Assembly (NCBI RefSeq): GCF_900105415.1
Contig: NZ_FNSM01000001.1
Location: 5,481,501-5,545,500 of the forward strand
From: Streptomyces sp. TLI_105
Lineage (GTDB): Bacteria > Actinomycetota > Actinomycetes > Streptomycetales > Streptomycetaceae
Length of the DNA stretch: 64,000 bases
Reading direction: 5' to 3'
Notes under the pieces: generated by a model
Database searches by the model: none
The model's input: the letters and a program-made list of their open reading frames with translations, nothing else
What the model was told of the DNA's origin: nothing
In this document: one piece after another, positions 8,106 through 15,744 of the stretch
Numbering within the stretch: position 1 is the stretch's first letter
Layout: each line of letters opens with the position of its first letter
Program-made: the position numbers and the translations under genes

Positions 8106-9740
8106 TCAGGGGCGGTGGATGCGGTTCACGCCGTAGTACGTGGCCGTGCACTGCGCCGCCCAGTCCCGCTCGTACGAGGACGCGAAGAGGGGTTCGGTGA
8201 GGCCCCCGATGAGGAGCGGCCTGTACGCGACCTCACGGGCACCCGCCGCCACCTCGTCCCGGATGCGGGCGTTCTGACGGTCCCAGGCGACAGAGCGCAC
8301 CACCGTGCTCGTGGTCAGCGCGTGCACCGGGTGCACCAGGGCGGCCGTGCTGCCGACGGCGACCGTGCCGACCGCCATGAGGACGGCGGCGCGTCCGGCG
8401 GGGCGCAGGGGCGTCGACAGGCGCCGTCCCAGGAGCCGCCCGCCCCATGCCCCGTACGCGCAGAGGGCGATCAGCAGCGGAAGCAGGAAGCTCGTCCAGG
8501 TGCGGCCGTAGGTCCAGCCGGTGTCCCCGTAGCCGCTGCGCAGTCCGAAGACGACGCCCAGCGCGGCGAGGCCGATCATCGGCAGCGGCAGGAGCACCGC
8601 CACGCGGAACAGCGCGCGCGGGGGGAGTGCCGGGGCACCCCGGCGGGCGCCGCCCTCCGGCTGGGCGGCGAGCGCCAGGCCGAACAGCGCGCCGACGGCG
8701 AGGGCGCCCAGATACGCCCACTGGCCGCCGATCGTCTGCCAGAGGCGCCACCAGTCGTGGAAGGTCTCTCCGACGCTCGCGGCCGACAGGGGCTCCGGCG
8801 GGTGCTGGGACCGCCGCCAGCGCGCTCCGGGCGAGGTGTAGAGGAGGACGAGGCCGGTGAGGAGCCCGAGGCAGGCCGCCGCGCACCAGGTGGACGCGTA
8901 CCGGTCCCGGGCCCAGCCGAACCGGGGCAGACAGAGGACGCCCACGGTGGCCGAGAACAACCCGGCCACCAGGGTGAACGGTTCGCTCAGCATGCCGAGC
9001 GCCACCCCGACCAGGAGCGCCGACCCCACCGCCACGGCCCTGGCCCACCGCACGCCGCCGCGCGCGGCGCGGACCGCGCCGAGCACGGTCCAGATGCCGA
9101 TCACGCTCGGCAGGGTGTGGGAGATCGTCGCCGGCGCCCAGAGCAGTACCTGGTACGAGCGGGTGCCGGCGAAGAACAGCAGCGCGGTGATGAGCGCCGT
9201 CGCGGCCACGAGCGGCACGGTGGGCGGTTCGGCGGTCCGTGCGGGGGCCGGCGCGGTGGGCCCGGAGTCCGGGCCTGCGGCCGGGCGCAGCGAGCGCAGG
9301 GCGGTGCGGGCGAGGAGGAACAGGCCCGTGCCCAGCGCGAGGATCAGGAAGGCGGGCAGCAGCTTCGGGCCCCGCATGCCGTCGGAGTAGAGGAGGCCGG
9401 TGAGGAAGGCGTTGGTGACGCGCCCGTTCTGGGTGCGGTAGAAGTCCGAGGTGATCCCCAGGGCCCCCATGTCGCGCGCCTTCCACAGGGCGCACCAGTC
9501 GTCCGACGTGGGACGCACGTAGACGCCGAGGAAGGCGCCGACCGAGAGCAGCACCCCGGCCCCGGCGGCGACGACGAGCGCGATCCAGGGCAGCACCTGC
9601 CGCAGACCCTCCCGGCGTCCGGAGGCGTCCCCCGTCTCCTGGGCGCCGCCGGTGTCCTGTCCGTGGTCTCCGTCGTTGCCGTTCTGCTCGCCCTTCGGCA
9701 TCCGCGCGTCACCGTGCTCCGAGATGGTGGTCCTGCTCAA
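8106..9740 (-). CDS. Polytopic membrane protein, DUF6056-like
   Basis: A 544-residue membrane protein with about 10-12 hydrophobic segments after a hydrophilic Gly/Asp/Gln-rich N-terminus of some 45 residues. The motif RPTSDDWC near residue 76, in the first extracytoplasmic loop, resembles the RxSDDYC signature of DUF6056 proteins, which look like GT-C type membrane glycosyltransferases. Its place between galE and a GtrB/GtrA-like pair fits a role in transferring lipid-linked sugars to a surface polymer. The chosen TTG start at 9740 has GGAG 9 nt upstream; an in-frame ATG at 9701 has no good ribosome site. Family membership is from pattern memory. Confidence 0.75.
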   Translation of the reverse strand: MSRTTISEHGDARMPKGEQNGNDGDHGQDTGGAQETGDASGRREGLRQVLPWIALVVAAGAGVLLSVGAFLGVYVRPTSDDWCALWKARDMGALGITSDFYRTQNGRVTNAFLTGLLYSDGMRGPKLLPAFLILALGTGLFLLARTALRSLRPAAGPDSGPTAPAPARTAEPPTVPLVAATALITALLFFAGTRSYQVLLWAPATISHTLPSVIGIWTVLGAVRAARGGVRWARAVAVGSALLVGVALGMLSEPFTLVAGLFSATVGVLCLPRFGWARDRYASTWCAAACLGLLTGLVLLYTSPGARWRRSQHPPEPLSAASVGETFHDWWRLWQTIGGQWAYLGALAVGALFGLALAAQPEGGARRGAPALPPRALFRVAVLLPLPMIGLAALGVVFGLRSGYGDTGWTYGRTWTSFLLPLLIALCAYGAWGGRLLGRRLSTPLRPAGRAAVLMAVGTVAVGSTAALVHPVHALTTSTVVRSVAWDRQNARIRDEVAAGAREVAYRPLLIGGLTEPLFASSYERDWAAQCTATYYGVNRIHRP

Positions 9741-9884
9741 CGGTCATCGCTCCAGCCGGCCAAGGTCCGTGGCATGTCGCCCCTATGAGTGACGAACGGG
9801 TGAAAATGCCACGTATACCAATATCTTCCCCACATGCTTTGCTTCATGGACGACATGCCGACCAGGGGCGGCCACTCGGACGCC

Positions 9885-9905
9885 GCCGGGCGGTCACCGC
9901 CCGGC
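9885..9905. promoter_or_regulatory. 21-bp palindrome in divergent intergenic region
   Basis: 10-bp arms (9885-9894, 9896-9905) surround one central base. It lies in the 260-bp gap between the divergent DUF6056-like gene and the GtrB-like gene, so it could be an operator or a transcript hairpin. The part near 9797-9850 is unusually AT-rich for the window and may hold promoters. Confidence 0.35.
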
Positions 9906-10000
9906 CGTACCGTGGCCGCGCTGCTCGAAGGAGAGTCCGGTGGCGGTCCTTCCAGTCCTTCAGGACGTACTCTCGCCCATCCCTCTGGAGTGACCGTTCC

Positions 10001-10996
10001 ATGACCAGGCTTTCCGTCGTCGTCCCCTGCTACAACGAGGAGGACGTCATCGAGCGCTTCGACACGCGGATGCGACAGGTGCTCGACGCACTCCCGGTCG
10101 GATACGAGATCTGCTACATCGACGACGGAAGTTCCGACGGGACGCTGGGAAAACTGCGCGAGATCGCCGCCCGCCACCCGCAGCACACCCAGTACGCCTC
10201 CTTCAGCCGCAACTTCGGCAAGGAGGCCGCCATGCTCGCCGGCCTGCGCAAATCCACCGGTGACGCCGTCGTCATCATGGACGCCGACCTCCAGCACCCG
10301 CCCGAGCTGCTCGGACGCATGCTCGACCTCTACCACCAGGGCCACGACCAGGTGATGGCGCGGCGCACCCGCGAGGGCGACAAGAAGGTCCGTACGGCGC
10401 TCAGCCGTGTGTACTACCGCGCCGTGAACCGTTGGGTGGACGTCGAACTCACGGACGGCGTCGGCGACTTCCGCCTGCTCTCCCGGCCCGCCGTCGACGC
10501 CCTGCTGTCGCTGCCCGAGTACAACCGCTTCTCCAAGGGCCTCTTCTCCTGGATCGGCTTCGACACCGTCACCTTCGACTACCGGAACGCCGCGCGCGAG
10601 GGCGGCGAGACGAAGTGGAAGTTCAGCTCCCTGCTCAACTACGGCATGGACGGGCTGATCTCCTTCAACAACCGTCCGCTGCGCATCGCCCTCTGGCTCG
10701 GCATGATGCTCACCGGCCTCGCCGCCCTCTACGCCGTCTGGGTGACCGTCGCCGCGATCACCCAGGGCGTCACCGCTCCCGGCTACGTCACCCTGGTCGC
10801 GATCATCGTGGGGCTCGGGGGCGTCCAGATGGTGATGCTGGGACTGATCGGCGAGTACATCGGCCGCATCTACTACGAGACGAAGCGCCGGCCGCACTTC
10901 CTCGTGAAGGAGACCCACCGCTCCTTCGGCCGCGCCGCCGCCGAGCGTGCCGCCGCCGAACGGATCCGCGTCGTGACCGCCGAGCGGGAGCGCTGA
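10001..10996 (+). CDS. GtrB/DPM1-like polyprenyl-phosphate glycosyltransferase
   Basis: A 331-residue GT2 enzyme that should transfer a sugar from a nucleotide donor to undecaprenyl phosphate at the inner face of the membrane. The GT-A domain (LSVVVPCYNEED, CYIDDGSSDGT, SRNFGKEAAMLAGL, IMDADLQHPPE) occupies about residues 1-220. Two C-terminal membrane segments follow (around IALWLGMMLTGLAALYAVW and the VTLVAIIVGLGGVQMVMLGL stretch), the layout of GtrB. The ATG at 10001 has GGAG 10 nt upstream; the open frame before it has no conserved residues. The stop overlaps the start of the GtrA-like gene by one base (TGATG), so the two proteins are probably made together. Confidence 0.92.
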   Translation: MTRLSVVVPCYNEEDVIERFDTRMRQVLDALPVGYEICYIDDGSSDGTLGKLREIAARHPQHTQYASFSRNFGKEAAMLAGLRKSTGDAVVIMDADLQHPPELLGRMLDLYHQGHDQVMARRTREGDKKVRTALSRVYYRAVNRWVDVELTDGVGDFRLLSRPAVDALLSLPEYNRFSKGLFSWIGFDTVTFDYRNAAREGGETKWKFSSLLNYGMDGLISFNNRPLRIALWLGMMLTGLAALYAVWVTVAAITQGVTAPGYVTLVAIIVGLGGVQMVMLGLIGEYIGRIYYETKRRPHFLVKETHRSFGRAAAERAAAERIRVVTAERER

Positions 10997-11475
10997 TGGG
11001 GTCCACGCGCCCCGGTGACGTGCGGGACGCACGACGGGCCCGGCTCGCGGAGATCTTCCGCTTCGCGCTGGTCGGCGGCGTCAACACCGGGACCTTCTTC
11101 GGCTGTTACCTGCTCCTGCACCCCTGGATGCCCTACTTCGCCGCGTACTCCCTCGCCTTCCTCCTCAGCATGATCGGCTCCTTCTTCCTCAACACCTACT
11201 TCACCTACCGCACCCGCCCGACATGGAAGAAGTTCGTCCTCTTCCCGCTCACCAACGTCACCAACTACCTCGTCCAGAGCATCGGCCTCTACGCCCTCGT
11301 CACCTGGGCCGGAATGGACGACAGGATCGCGCCACTCGTCGCGGCCGTCGTCGCGATCCCGTTCACCTACCTGATCTCCCAGCGGATCCTGGTGCCCCGC
11401 GGCACCGGCCGGCCCGCCGCCGGCTCCGGTCCAGGGAGCGAAACGGACGAGCGGCAGACCTCCCGGCTCGCGTAG
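10996..11475 (+). CDS. GtrA-like membrane protein
   Basis: A 159-residue protein with four membrane helices that fits the GtrA family, often described as flipping or helping to flip polyprenyl-phosphate-linked sugars across the membrane. The family hallmark region FALVGGVNTGTFFGCYLLL starts the first helix near residue 17. SFFLNTYFTYR and NYLVQSIGLYALV mark later helices. The C-terminus is a hydrophilic tail. It overlaps the GtrB-like gene by one base and should be translationally coupled to it. proB follows closely on the same strand. Confidence 0.9.
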   Translation: MGSTRPGDVRDARRARLAEIFRFALVGGVNTGTFFGCYLLLHPWMPYFAAYSLAFLLSMIGSFFLNTYFTYRTRPTWKKFVLFPLTNVTNYLVQSIGLYALVTWAGMDDRIAPLVAAVVAIPFTYLISQRILVPRGTGRPAAGSGPGSETDERQTSRLA

Positions 11476-11536
11476 ATTGCCTGGCAGCCGCGGCGGGGAG
11501 CGCGGCGCGTGGGACAGCCGAGTGAGGACGACGCAG

Positions 11537-12685
11537 GTGGCGACGCAGGTGACGGGACAGACGGACGTGGCAAGGCAGTACGTGACGGAGGCCCGCAGGA
11601 TCGTCGTCAAGGTCGGCTCCTCCTCGCTCACCACCGCCTCCGGGGGCCTCGACGCCGACCGCGTCGACGCCCTCGTCGACGTCCTCGCCAAGGTCCGCAG
11701 CGGCGGCGAGAAGGAGATCGTCCTCGTCTCCTCCGGCGCCATCGCCGCGGGACTCGCACCGCTCGGCCTCACCCGCCGCCCCAAGGACCTCGCCCGCCAG
11801 CAGGCCGCCGCCAGCGTCGGCCAGGGCCTCCTCGTCGCCCGCTACACCGCCTCCTTCGCCCGCTACGGCGTCCGCGTCGGCCAGGTCCTCCTCACCACCG
11901 ACGACACCAGCCGGCGCGCCCACTACCGCAACGCGTACCGGACCCTGGACCAGCTCCTCGCCATGGGCGCGCTCCCCGTCGTCAACGAGAACGACACCGT
12001 CGCCACGGACGAGATCCGCTTCGGCGACAACGACCGGCTCGCCGCCCTCGTCGCCCACCTCGTCCGCGCCGACCTGCTCGTGCTGCTCTCCGACGTCGAC
12101 GGGCTGTACGACGGCGACCCCTCCAAGCCCGGCACCTCGCGGATCGCGCAGGTCACCGGCCCCTCGGACATCGCCCACGTCGAGATCGGCTCGGCCGGCA
12201 AGGCGGGCGTCGGCACCGGCGGCATGGTCACCAAGGTCGAGGCCGCCCGGATCGCCGCCGCCGCCGGCATCCCGGTGGTCCTCACCTCCGCGAGCCGCGC
12301 CGCCGACGCCCTCGCCGGACGGGACACCGGCACGTACTTCCACCGCACCGGCCGCCGCTCCGCCGACCGGCTGCTCTGGCTCGCCCACGCCTCCACCCCG
12401 CAGGGCTCCCTCAGCCTCGACGACGGAGCCGTACGGGCCGTCGTCGAGGGCAAGAAGTCCCTGCTCGCGGCCGGTGTCGCGGCCGTCGAGGGCGACTTCG
12501 TGGCCGGCGACCCCGTCGAGCTCCGCGACGCCTCCGGCCGGGCCGTCGCCCGCGGCCTCGTCAACTTCGACGCCAAGGAGCTGCCCCGGATGCTCGGCCG
12601 CTCCACCCACGAACTCGCCAAGGACCTCGGACCCGAGTACGAACGCGAGGTCGTCCACCGCGACGACCTGGTCGTCATCCGCTGA
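11537..12685 (+). CDS. proB: Glutamate 5-kinase
   Basis: The first enzyme of proline biosynthesis, which phosphorylates glutamate to gamma-glutamyl phosphate in the cytoplasm. The amino-acid kinase domain starts IVVKVGSSSLTT and contains VSSGAIAAG, NENDTVAT, FGDNDRLAALVA and GTGGMVTKVEAA. A PUA domain occupies the C-terminal part from about residue 280. The start is uncertain: the GTG at 11537 has GAGG 9 nt upstream and gives 382 residues, but GTGs at 11522, 11567 and 11582 are in frame. proA follows after one small gene, so the two proline enzymes are close but not adjacent. Confidence 0.93.
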   Translation: MATQVTGQTDVARQYVTEARRIVVKVGSSSLTTASGGLDADRVDALVDVLAKVRSGGEKEIVLVSSGAIAAGLAPLGLTRRPKDLARQQAAASVGQGLLVARYTASFARYGVRVGQVLLTTDDTSRRAHYRNAYRTLDQLLAMGALPVVNENDTVATDEIRFGDNDRLAALVAHLVRADLLVLLSDVDGLYDGDPSKPGTSRIAQVTGPSDIAHVEIGSAGKAGVGTGGMVTKVEAARIAAAAGIPVVLTSASRAADALAGRDTGTYFHRTGRRSADRLLWLAHASTPQGSLSLDDGAVRAVVEGKKSLLAAGVAAVEGDFVAGDPVELRDASGRAVARGLVNFDAKELPRMLGRSTHELAKDLGPEYEREVVHRDDLVVIR

Positions 12686-12773
12686 CGGGGCCGACGCCGA
12701 AACGGCTGAAAGTCTGGCCATCCGGAAGGGACGTTCACCAAAACCGCCCCAAGTGCCGCCTCGGACTGGTCAA

Positions 12774-12797
12774 CTTTGTCTCGGGGGTAAGACAAGG
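12774..12797. promoter_or_regulatory. Inverted repeat upstream of small gene
   Basis: The core TTGTCT-N8-AGACAA (12776-12795) extends to an 8-bp stem with one G-T pair. It lies in the 301-bp gap after proB, about 40 nt before a strong AGGAGG site (12825-12830) and GTG at 12837. It could be an operator. Nothing else was seen in this gap. Confidence 0.3.
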
Positions 12798-12986
12798 CGG
12801 GGTACAGCACCACACGCATCACACAGGAGGCCGCCGGTGAGACGAGCGCGCCCAGGGGCACCGCCCCGCGGGACTGCCGAACGCGCCCTGACCAGTGTCG
12901 AGGCCGGAGCCGACTTCGACGAGGCACGGCACAGGTCCACGGACAGGAAGACCGAGACCACCACCGAGACACGTGAGGAACGGCCG

Positions 12987-13328
12987 GTGTCCAAGCTCTG
13001 GCACATCACTCTCAGTGTGTCGGGCGTGGAGTCACCGCTGAAGGAAGTGAGACGCGGGCTCGAACAGCTGGCCCACGACCACCCCTTCCTGCTGACCAGC
13101 CGCTACGCCAACGACCACGCCGAGATCCGGTACTGGGAAGAGGCCCGCGACCTGCACGACGCGGCGGCCGTCGCCCTGCGCCTGTGGGGCGAGCACCGGC
13201 AGACCGCCAAGCTGCCGCCCTGGGAGATCGTGGGCCTCGAGGTCATCGACCGCGAGACCTACCACCAGCGGATCGCGGAGGGCTACGGCCCGCCACCCGC
13301 CGCCCCGGTCGGCGTCCACCCCTACTGA
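12987..13328 (+). CDS. Conserved hypothetical protein between proB and proA
   Basis: A 113-residue cytoplasmic protein ([20 protein letters not shown]...) with no membrane segment and no motif that I can assign; it is moderately acidic and ends [12 protein letters not shown]. The GTG at 12987 has GAGGAA about 8 nt upstream. An in-frame GTG at 12837, with a very good AGGAGG site, would add 50 low-complexity residues, so a longer form cannot be excluded. The stop codon lies inside the first unit of an 18-bp minisatellite, and the same frame stays open after the stop as far as the proA start codon. Its position suggests co-expression with proA, but no function is proposed. Confidence 0.75.
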   Translation: MSKLWHITLSVSGVESPLKEVRRGLEQLAHDHPFLLTSRYANDHAEIRYWEEARDLHDAAAVALRLWGEHRQTAKLPPWEIVGLEVIDRETYHQRIAEGYGPPPAAPVGVHPY

Positions 13329-13450
13329 CGGGAAGACCCCCGCAGACGGGAAGACCCACAGACGGGCGGACCCCCGCCGACGGGCGGACCCCCGCCGGGG
13401 GGTGGACCCCCACCGGCGGGCGGCCCCCCACCGACAGGTGGAGACAGGCC
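13327..13450 (+). repeat. 18-bp minisatellite starting in the stop codon
   Basis: About seven units (13327, 13345, 13361, 13379, 13397, 13415, 13433), consensus GACGGGCGGACCCCCGCC. One unit is 16 bp and the last is degenerate. Unit 1 begins with the GA of the TGA stop of the upstream gene. In the frame of that gene the array would encode TGGPPP hexapeptides. Confidence 0.88.
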
Positions 13451-13522
13451 ACCGCGGTGGGGAAACGTCTCGGAGTGCGGGATACGGGCGCAATACGTGA
13501 GGGATGTCCGCAGCGGTGCCAG

Positions 13523-13528
13523 TACCCT
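13523..13528 (+). promoter_or_regulatory. -10 hexamer TACCCT, leaderless proA
   Basis: TACCCT is followed by 6 nt and the proA ATG at 13535. No Shine-Dalgarno sequence is present. Confidence 0.5.
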
Positions 13529-13534
13529 GCGGAC

Positions 13535-14818
13535 ATGACCTCGCTCACGCCCCTCGACAACCTCTCCCCGGTCACCCGGGCCGCCTACCGGGCCCGTGGC
13601 GCCGCCGCCGAAATCGCGCCACTCCCGCGCGCGGCCAAGGACGACGCGCTCCTCGCGATCGCGGACGCCCTCGAAGTCCGCACCGCCGAGATCGTCGAAG
13701 CCAACGCCGTGGACATCGCCAAGGCCCGCGAAGCCGGGACCAGCGAGGCCATCATCGACCGTCTGACCCTCACCCCGGAGCGCGTCCGGGCCATCGCCGC
13801 CGACGTCCGTGACGTCGCCGCGCTGCCCGACCCCGTCGGCGAGGTCGTCCGCGGCTCGACCCTCCCCAACGGCATCGACCTCCGCCAGATCCGCGTCCCG
13901 CTCGGCGTCGTCGGCATCATCTACGAGGCCCGCCCCAACGTCACCGTCGACGCCGCCGCCCTCTGCCTCAAGTCCGGCAACGCCGTCCTGCTCCGCGGCT
14001 CCTCCTCCGCGTACGCCTCCAACACCGCCCTGGTGACCGTCCTGCGCGACGCCATCGGTGGCGCCGGACTCCCCGCCGACGCGATCCAGCTCGTCCCCGG
14101 CGAGTCCCGCGAGTCGGTCCACGAGCTGATGCGCGCCCGCGGCCTCGTCGACGTCCTCATCCCGCGCGGCGGAGCCTCCCTCATCCGCACCGTCGTCGAG
14201 GAGTCCACCGTCCCGGTCATCGAGACCGGCACCGGAAACTGCCACGTCTACGTCGACGCCCAGACCGATCTCGACATGGCCGTCGACATCCTGATCAACT
14301 CCAAGGCCCAGCGGGTCAGCGTCTGCAACTCCGCCGAGACCCTCCTCGTCCACCAGGACGTCGCCGAGGTCTTCGTGCCCAAGGCCCTCGCGGCCCTCGC
14401 CGAGGCCGGCGTCACCGTCCACGCCGACGAGCGGGTCCTCGCCCTCGCCGAGGGCTCCAAGGCCACCGTCGTCCCGGCCACGCCCGAGGACTGGGAGACC
14501 GAGTACCTCTCGTACGACATCGCCGCCGCCGTCGTCGACTCCCTCGACAAGGCCGTCGAGCACATCCGGATGTGGTCCTCCGGCCACACCGAGGCCATCG
14601 TCACCACCTCGCAGGCCGCGGCCCGCCGCTTCACCCAGCTGGTCGACTCCACCACGGTCGCCGTGAACGCCTCCACCCGCTTCACGGACGGCGGCCAGTT
14701 CGGCTTCGGCGCCGAGATCGGCATCTCCACCCAGAAGCTGCACGCCCGGGGCCCCATGGGCCTTCCGGAGCTGACCTCGACCAAGTACATCGTCACCGGT
14801 GACGGTCACGTGCGGTAA
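13535..14818 (+). CDS. proA: Gamma-glutamyl phosphate reductase
   Basis: The second enzyme of proline biosynthesis: NADPH-dependent reduction of gamma-glutamyl phosphate to glutamate semialdehyde. The 427-residue aldehyde-dehydrogenase-like fold shows [21 protein letters not shown], the GRxxSxAxxSN-like loop [12 protein letters not shown], and the catalytic Cys near residue 264 in [12 protein letters not shown]. The end [22 protein letters not shown] is family-typical. The ATG at 13535 starts just before the conserved region and is 6 nt from a -10 box; the open frame upstream is made of minisatellite. A 10-bp hairpin terminator follows. Confidence 0.96.
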   Translation: MTSLTPLDNLSPVTRAAYRARGAAAEIAPLPRAAKDDALLAIADALEVRTAEIVEANAVDIAKAREAGTSEAIIDRLTLTPERVRAIAADVRDVAALPDPVGEVVRGSTLPNGIDLRQIRVPLGVVGIIYEARPNVTVDAAALCLKSGNAVLLRGSSSAYASNTALVTVLRDAIGGAGLPADAIQLVPGESRESVHELMRARGLVDVLIPRGGASLIRTVVEESTVPVIETGTGNCHVYVDAQTDLDMAVDILINSKAQRVSVCNSAETLLVHQDVAEVFVPKALAALAEAGVTVHADERVLALAEGSKATVVPATPEDWETEYLSYDIAAAVVDSLDKAVEHIRMWSSGHTEAIVTTSQAAARRFTQLVDSTTVAVNASTRFTDGGQFGFGAEIGISTQKLHARGPMGLPELTSTKYIVTGDGHVR

Positions 14819-14844
14819 CACCTCCTTTCGGTACGGGGAGGGAC

Positions 14845-14874
14845 GGGCAGGGAGGCTTCGCACTCTCCCTGCCC
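14845..14874 (+). terminator. Terminator after proA
   Basis: A perfect 10-bp stem (14845-14854 with 14865-14874) with a 10-nt loop, followed by a short A-rich stretch. Confidence 0.7.
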
Positions 14875-14892
14875 AAAACCCCCTTCCGGGTC

Positions 14893-14898
14893 TACTCT
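14893..14898 (+). promoter_or_regulatory. -10 hexamer TACTCT, leaderless start
   Basis: TACTCT is followed by 6 nt and the GTG at 14905. Confidence 0.5.
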
Positions 14899-14904
14899 GA
14901 ATCC

Positions 14905-15477
14905 GTGCCGGACGACGTGGGGGGCAGGCCGTTCCAGGACGGCGGAGACCCCGAGGACGCTGTCGACCGCGGAGGCGCCGACGAGGTCTGGGCCGACGTG
15001 GCCTTCGACGAGGACTTCGTCCGGTCCGCCACCATCCACGAGCCCACCGCGGTCGAGCGGCTCCTCGCCGCCGCCCAGGCCCGTGCCGAGGCCGAGGCGG
15101 CCCGCGCCCGCGCCGGCGGGGGATCCGTCGAGGACGACCCCTACGAGGACGGCCACGACCCCGTCGGCCTCACCTACGAGCCCGACGACATCGGCGACGA
15201 CGCCAGCCCCTACGGCCGCCACGGCGGGGCCCTGCGCCCCTACCGGGGCCGCGCCCGCTGGCTCCGGCCCGTCGCCTGGATCCTCGCCCTCGTCATGGGC
15301 GTCGGCATGGTCGCCCTCGCCTTCAGCGCCGTCTACCGGGGTGCCGCCGCCAACCGCGAGGACCAGGTCCCGCCGCCGGCCACCACCGGCGTCGACACGC
15401 CGAACCCGAACCCGGCCCCACCGGCCGCCCAGGCCCCCGCTTCCGCCCCCGCGGCCCAGTCGGCCTCAGCCCGCTAG
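14905..15477 (+). CDS. Single-TM protein with FDExF motif (paralogue 1)
   Basis: A 190-residue membrane protein of unknown function. The acidic cytoplasmic N-terminus contains VAFDEDFVRSATIHEPTAVERLL at about residues 32-54. It is followed by an Ala/Glu/Arg-rich stretch, one membrane helix near residues 122-144 (PVAWILALVMGVGMVALAFS), and a Pro/Ala-rich outer tail. The FDExF(V/I)RxA motif recurs in the next gene, so the two are paralogues with the same topology. In S. coelicolor a gene in this neighbourhood has, as I recall, been connected to the spore-wall synthesis complex; I cannot verify that here. The last codons are part of a 34-bp tandem repeat that continues past the stop. Confidence 0.82.
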   Translation: MPDDVGGRPFQDGGDPEDAVDRGGADEVWADVAFDEDFVRSATIHEPTAVERLLAAAQARAEAEAARARAGGGSVEDDPYEDGHDPVGLTYEPDDIGDDASPYGRHGGALRPYRGRARWLRPVAWILALVMGVGMVALAFSAVYRGAAANREDQVPPPATTGVDTPNPNPAPPAAQAPASAPAAQSASAR

Positions 15478-15664
15478 GCATCCCGCGGTCCGGTCGGCCC
15501 GGCCCATGAGGCATCCCGCGGTCCGTTCGGCCTCAGCTCACCAGACGCCCCGCGGTCCGGTCGGCCTCAGCCCGTCAGGCATCCCGTGGTCCGGTCGGCC
15601 CCAGCCCACCAGGCACCCCGCGGCCTGGTCGGCCCGTCCCGTCCGGCATCCCACGGCCCCCGGC
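15449..15664 (+). repeat. 34-bp minisatellite running out of a CDS 3' end
   Basis: Five full units (15477, 15510, 15544, 15578, 15612) of 33-34 bp, consensus GGCATCCCGCGGTCCGGTCG at the 5' end, plus a partial unit to 15664. A related partial unit (15449-15476) lies inside the upstream coding sequence. This array fills most of the 267-bp gap before the next gene. Confidence 0.88.
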
Positions 15665-15732
15665 ACACCCTGACGGCGGAATTCTTCCGAACTTGTCGTG
15701 TACCTGGGCGTTTACCGAAGCCCGCGCGGACC

Positions 15733-15738
15733 TACCCT
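15733..15738 (+). promoter_or_regulatory. -10 hexamer TACCCT, leaderless start
   Basis: TACCCT is followed by 6 nt and the ATG at 15745. GAAGG touches the ATG and is too close to serve as a ribosome site. Confidence 0.5.
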
Positions 15739-15744
15739 GAAGGT

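Noticed and set aside
9701..9740. ATG 9701 as the start of the DUF6056-like gene
   Set aside because: The TTG at 9740 has GGAG at 9 nt while ATG 9701 has none; the residues between are polar and do not decide the matter.
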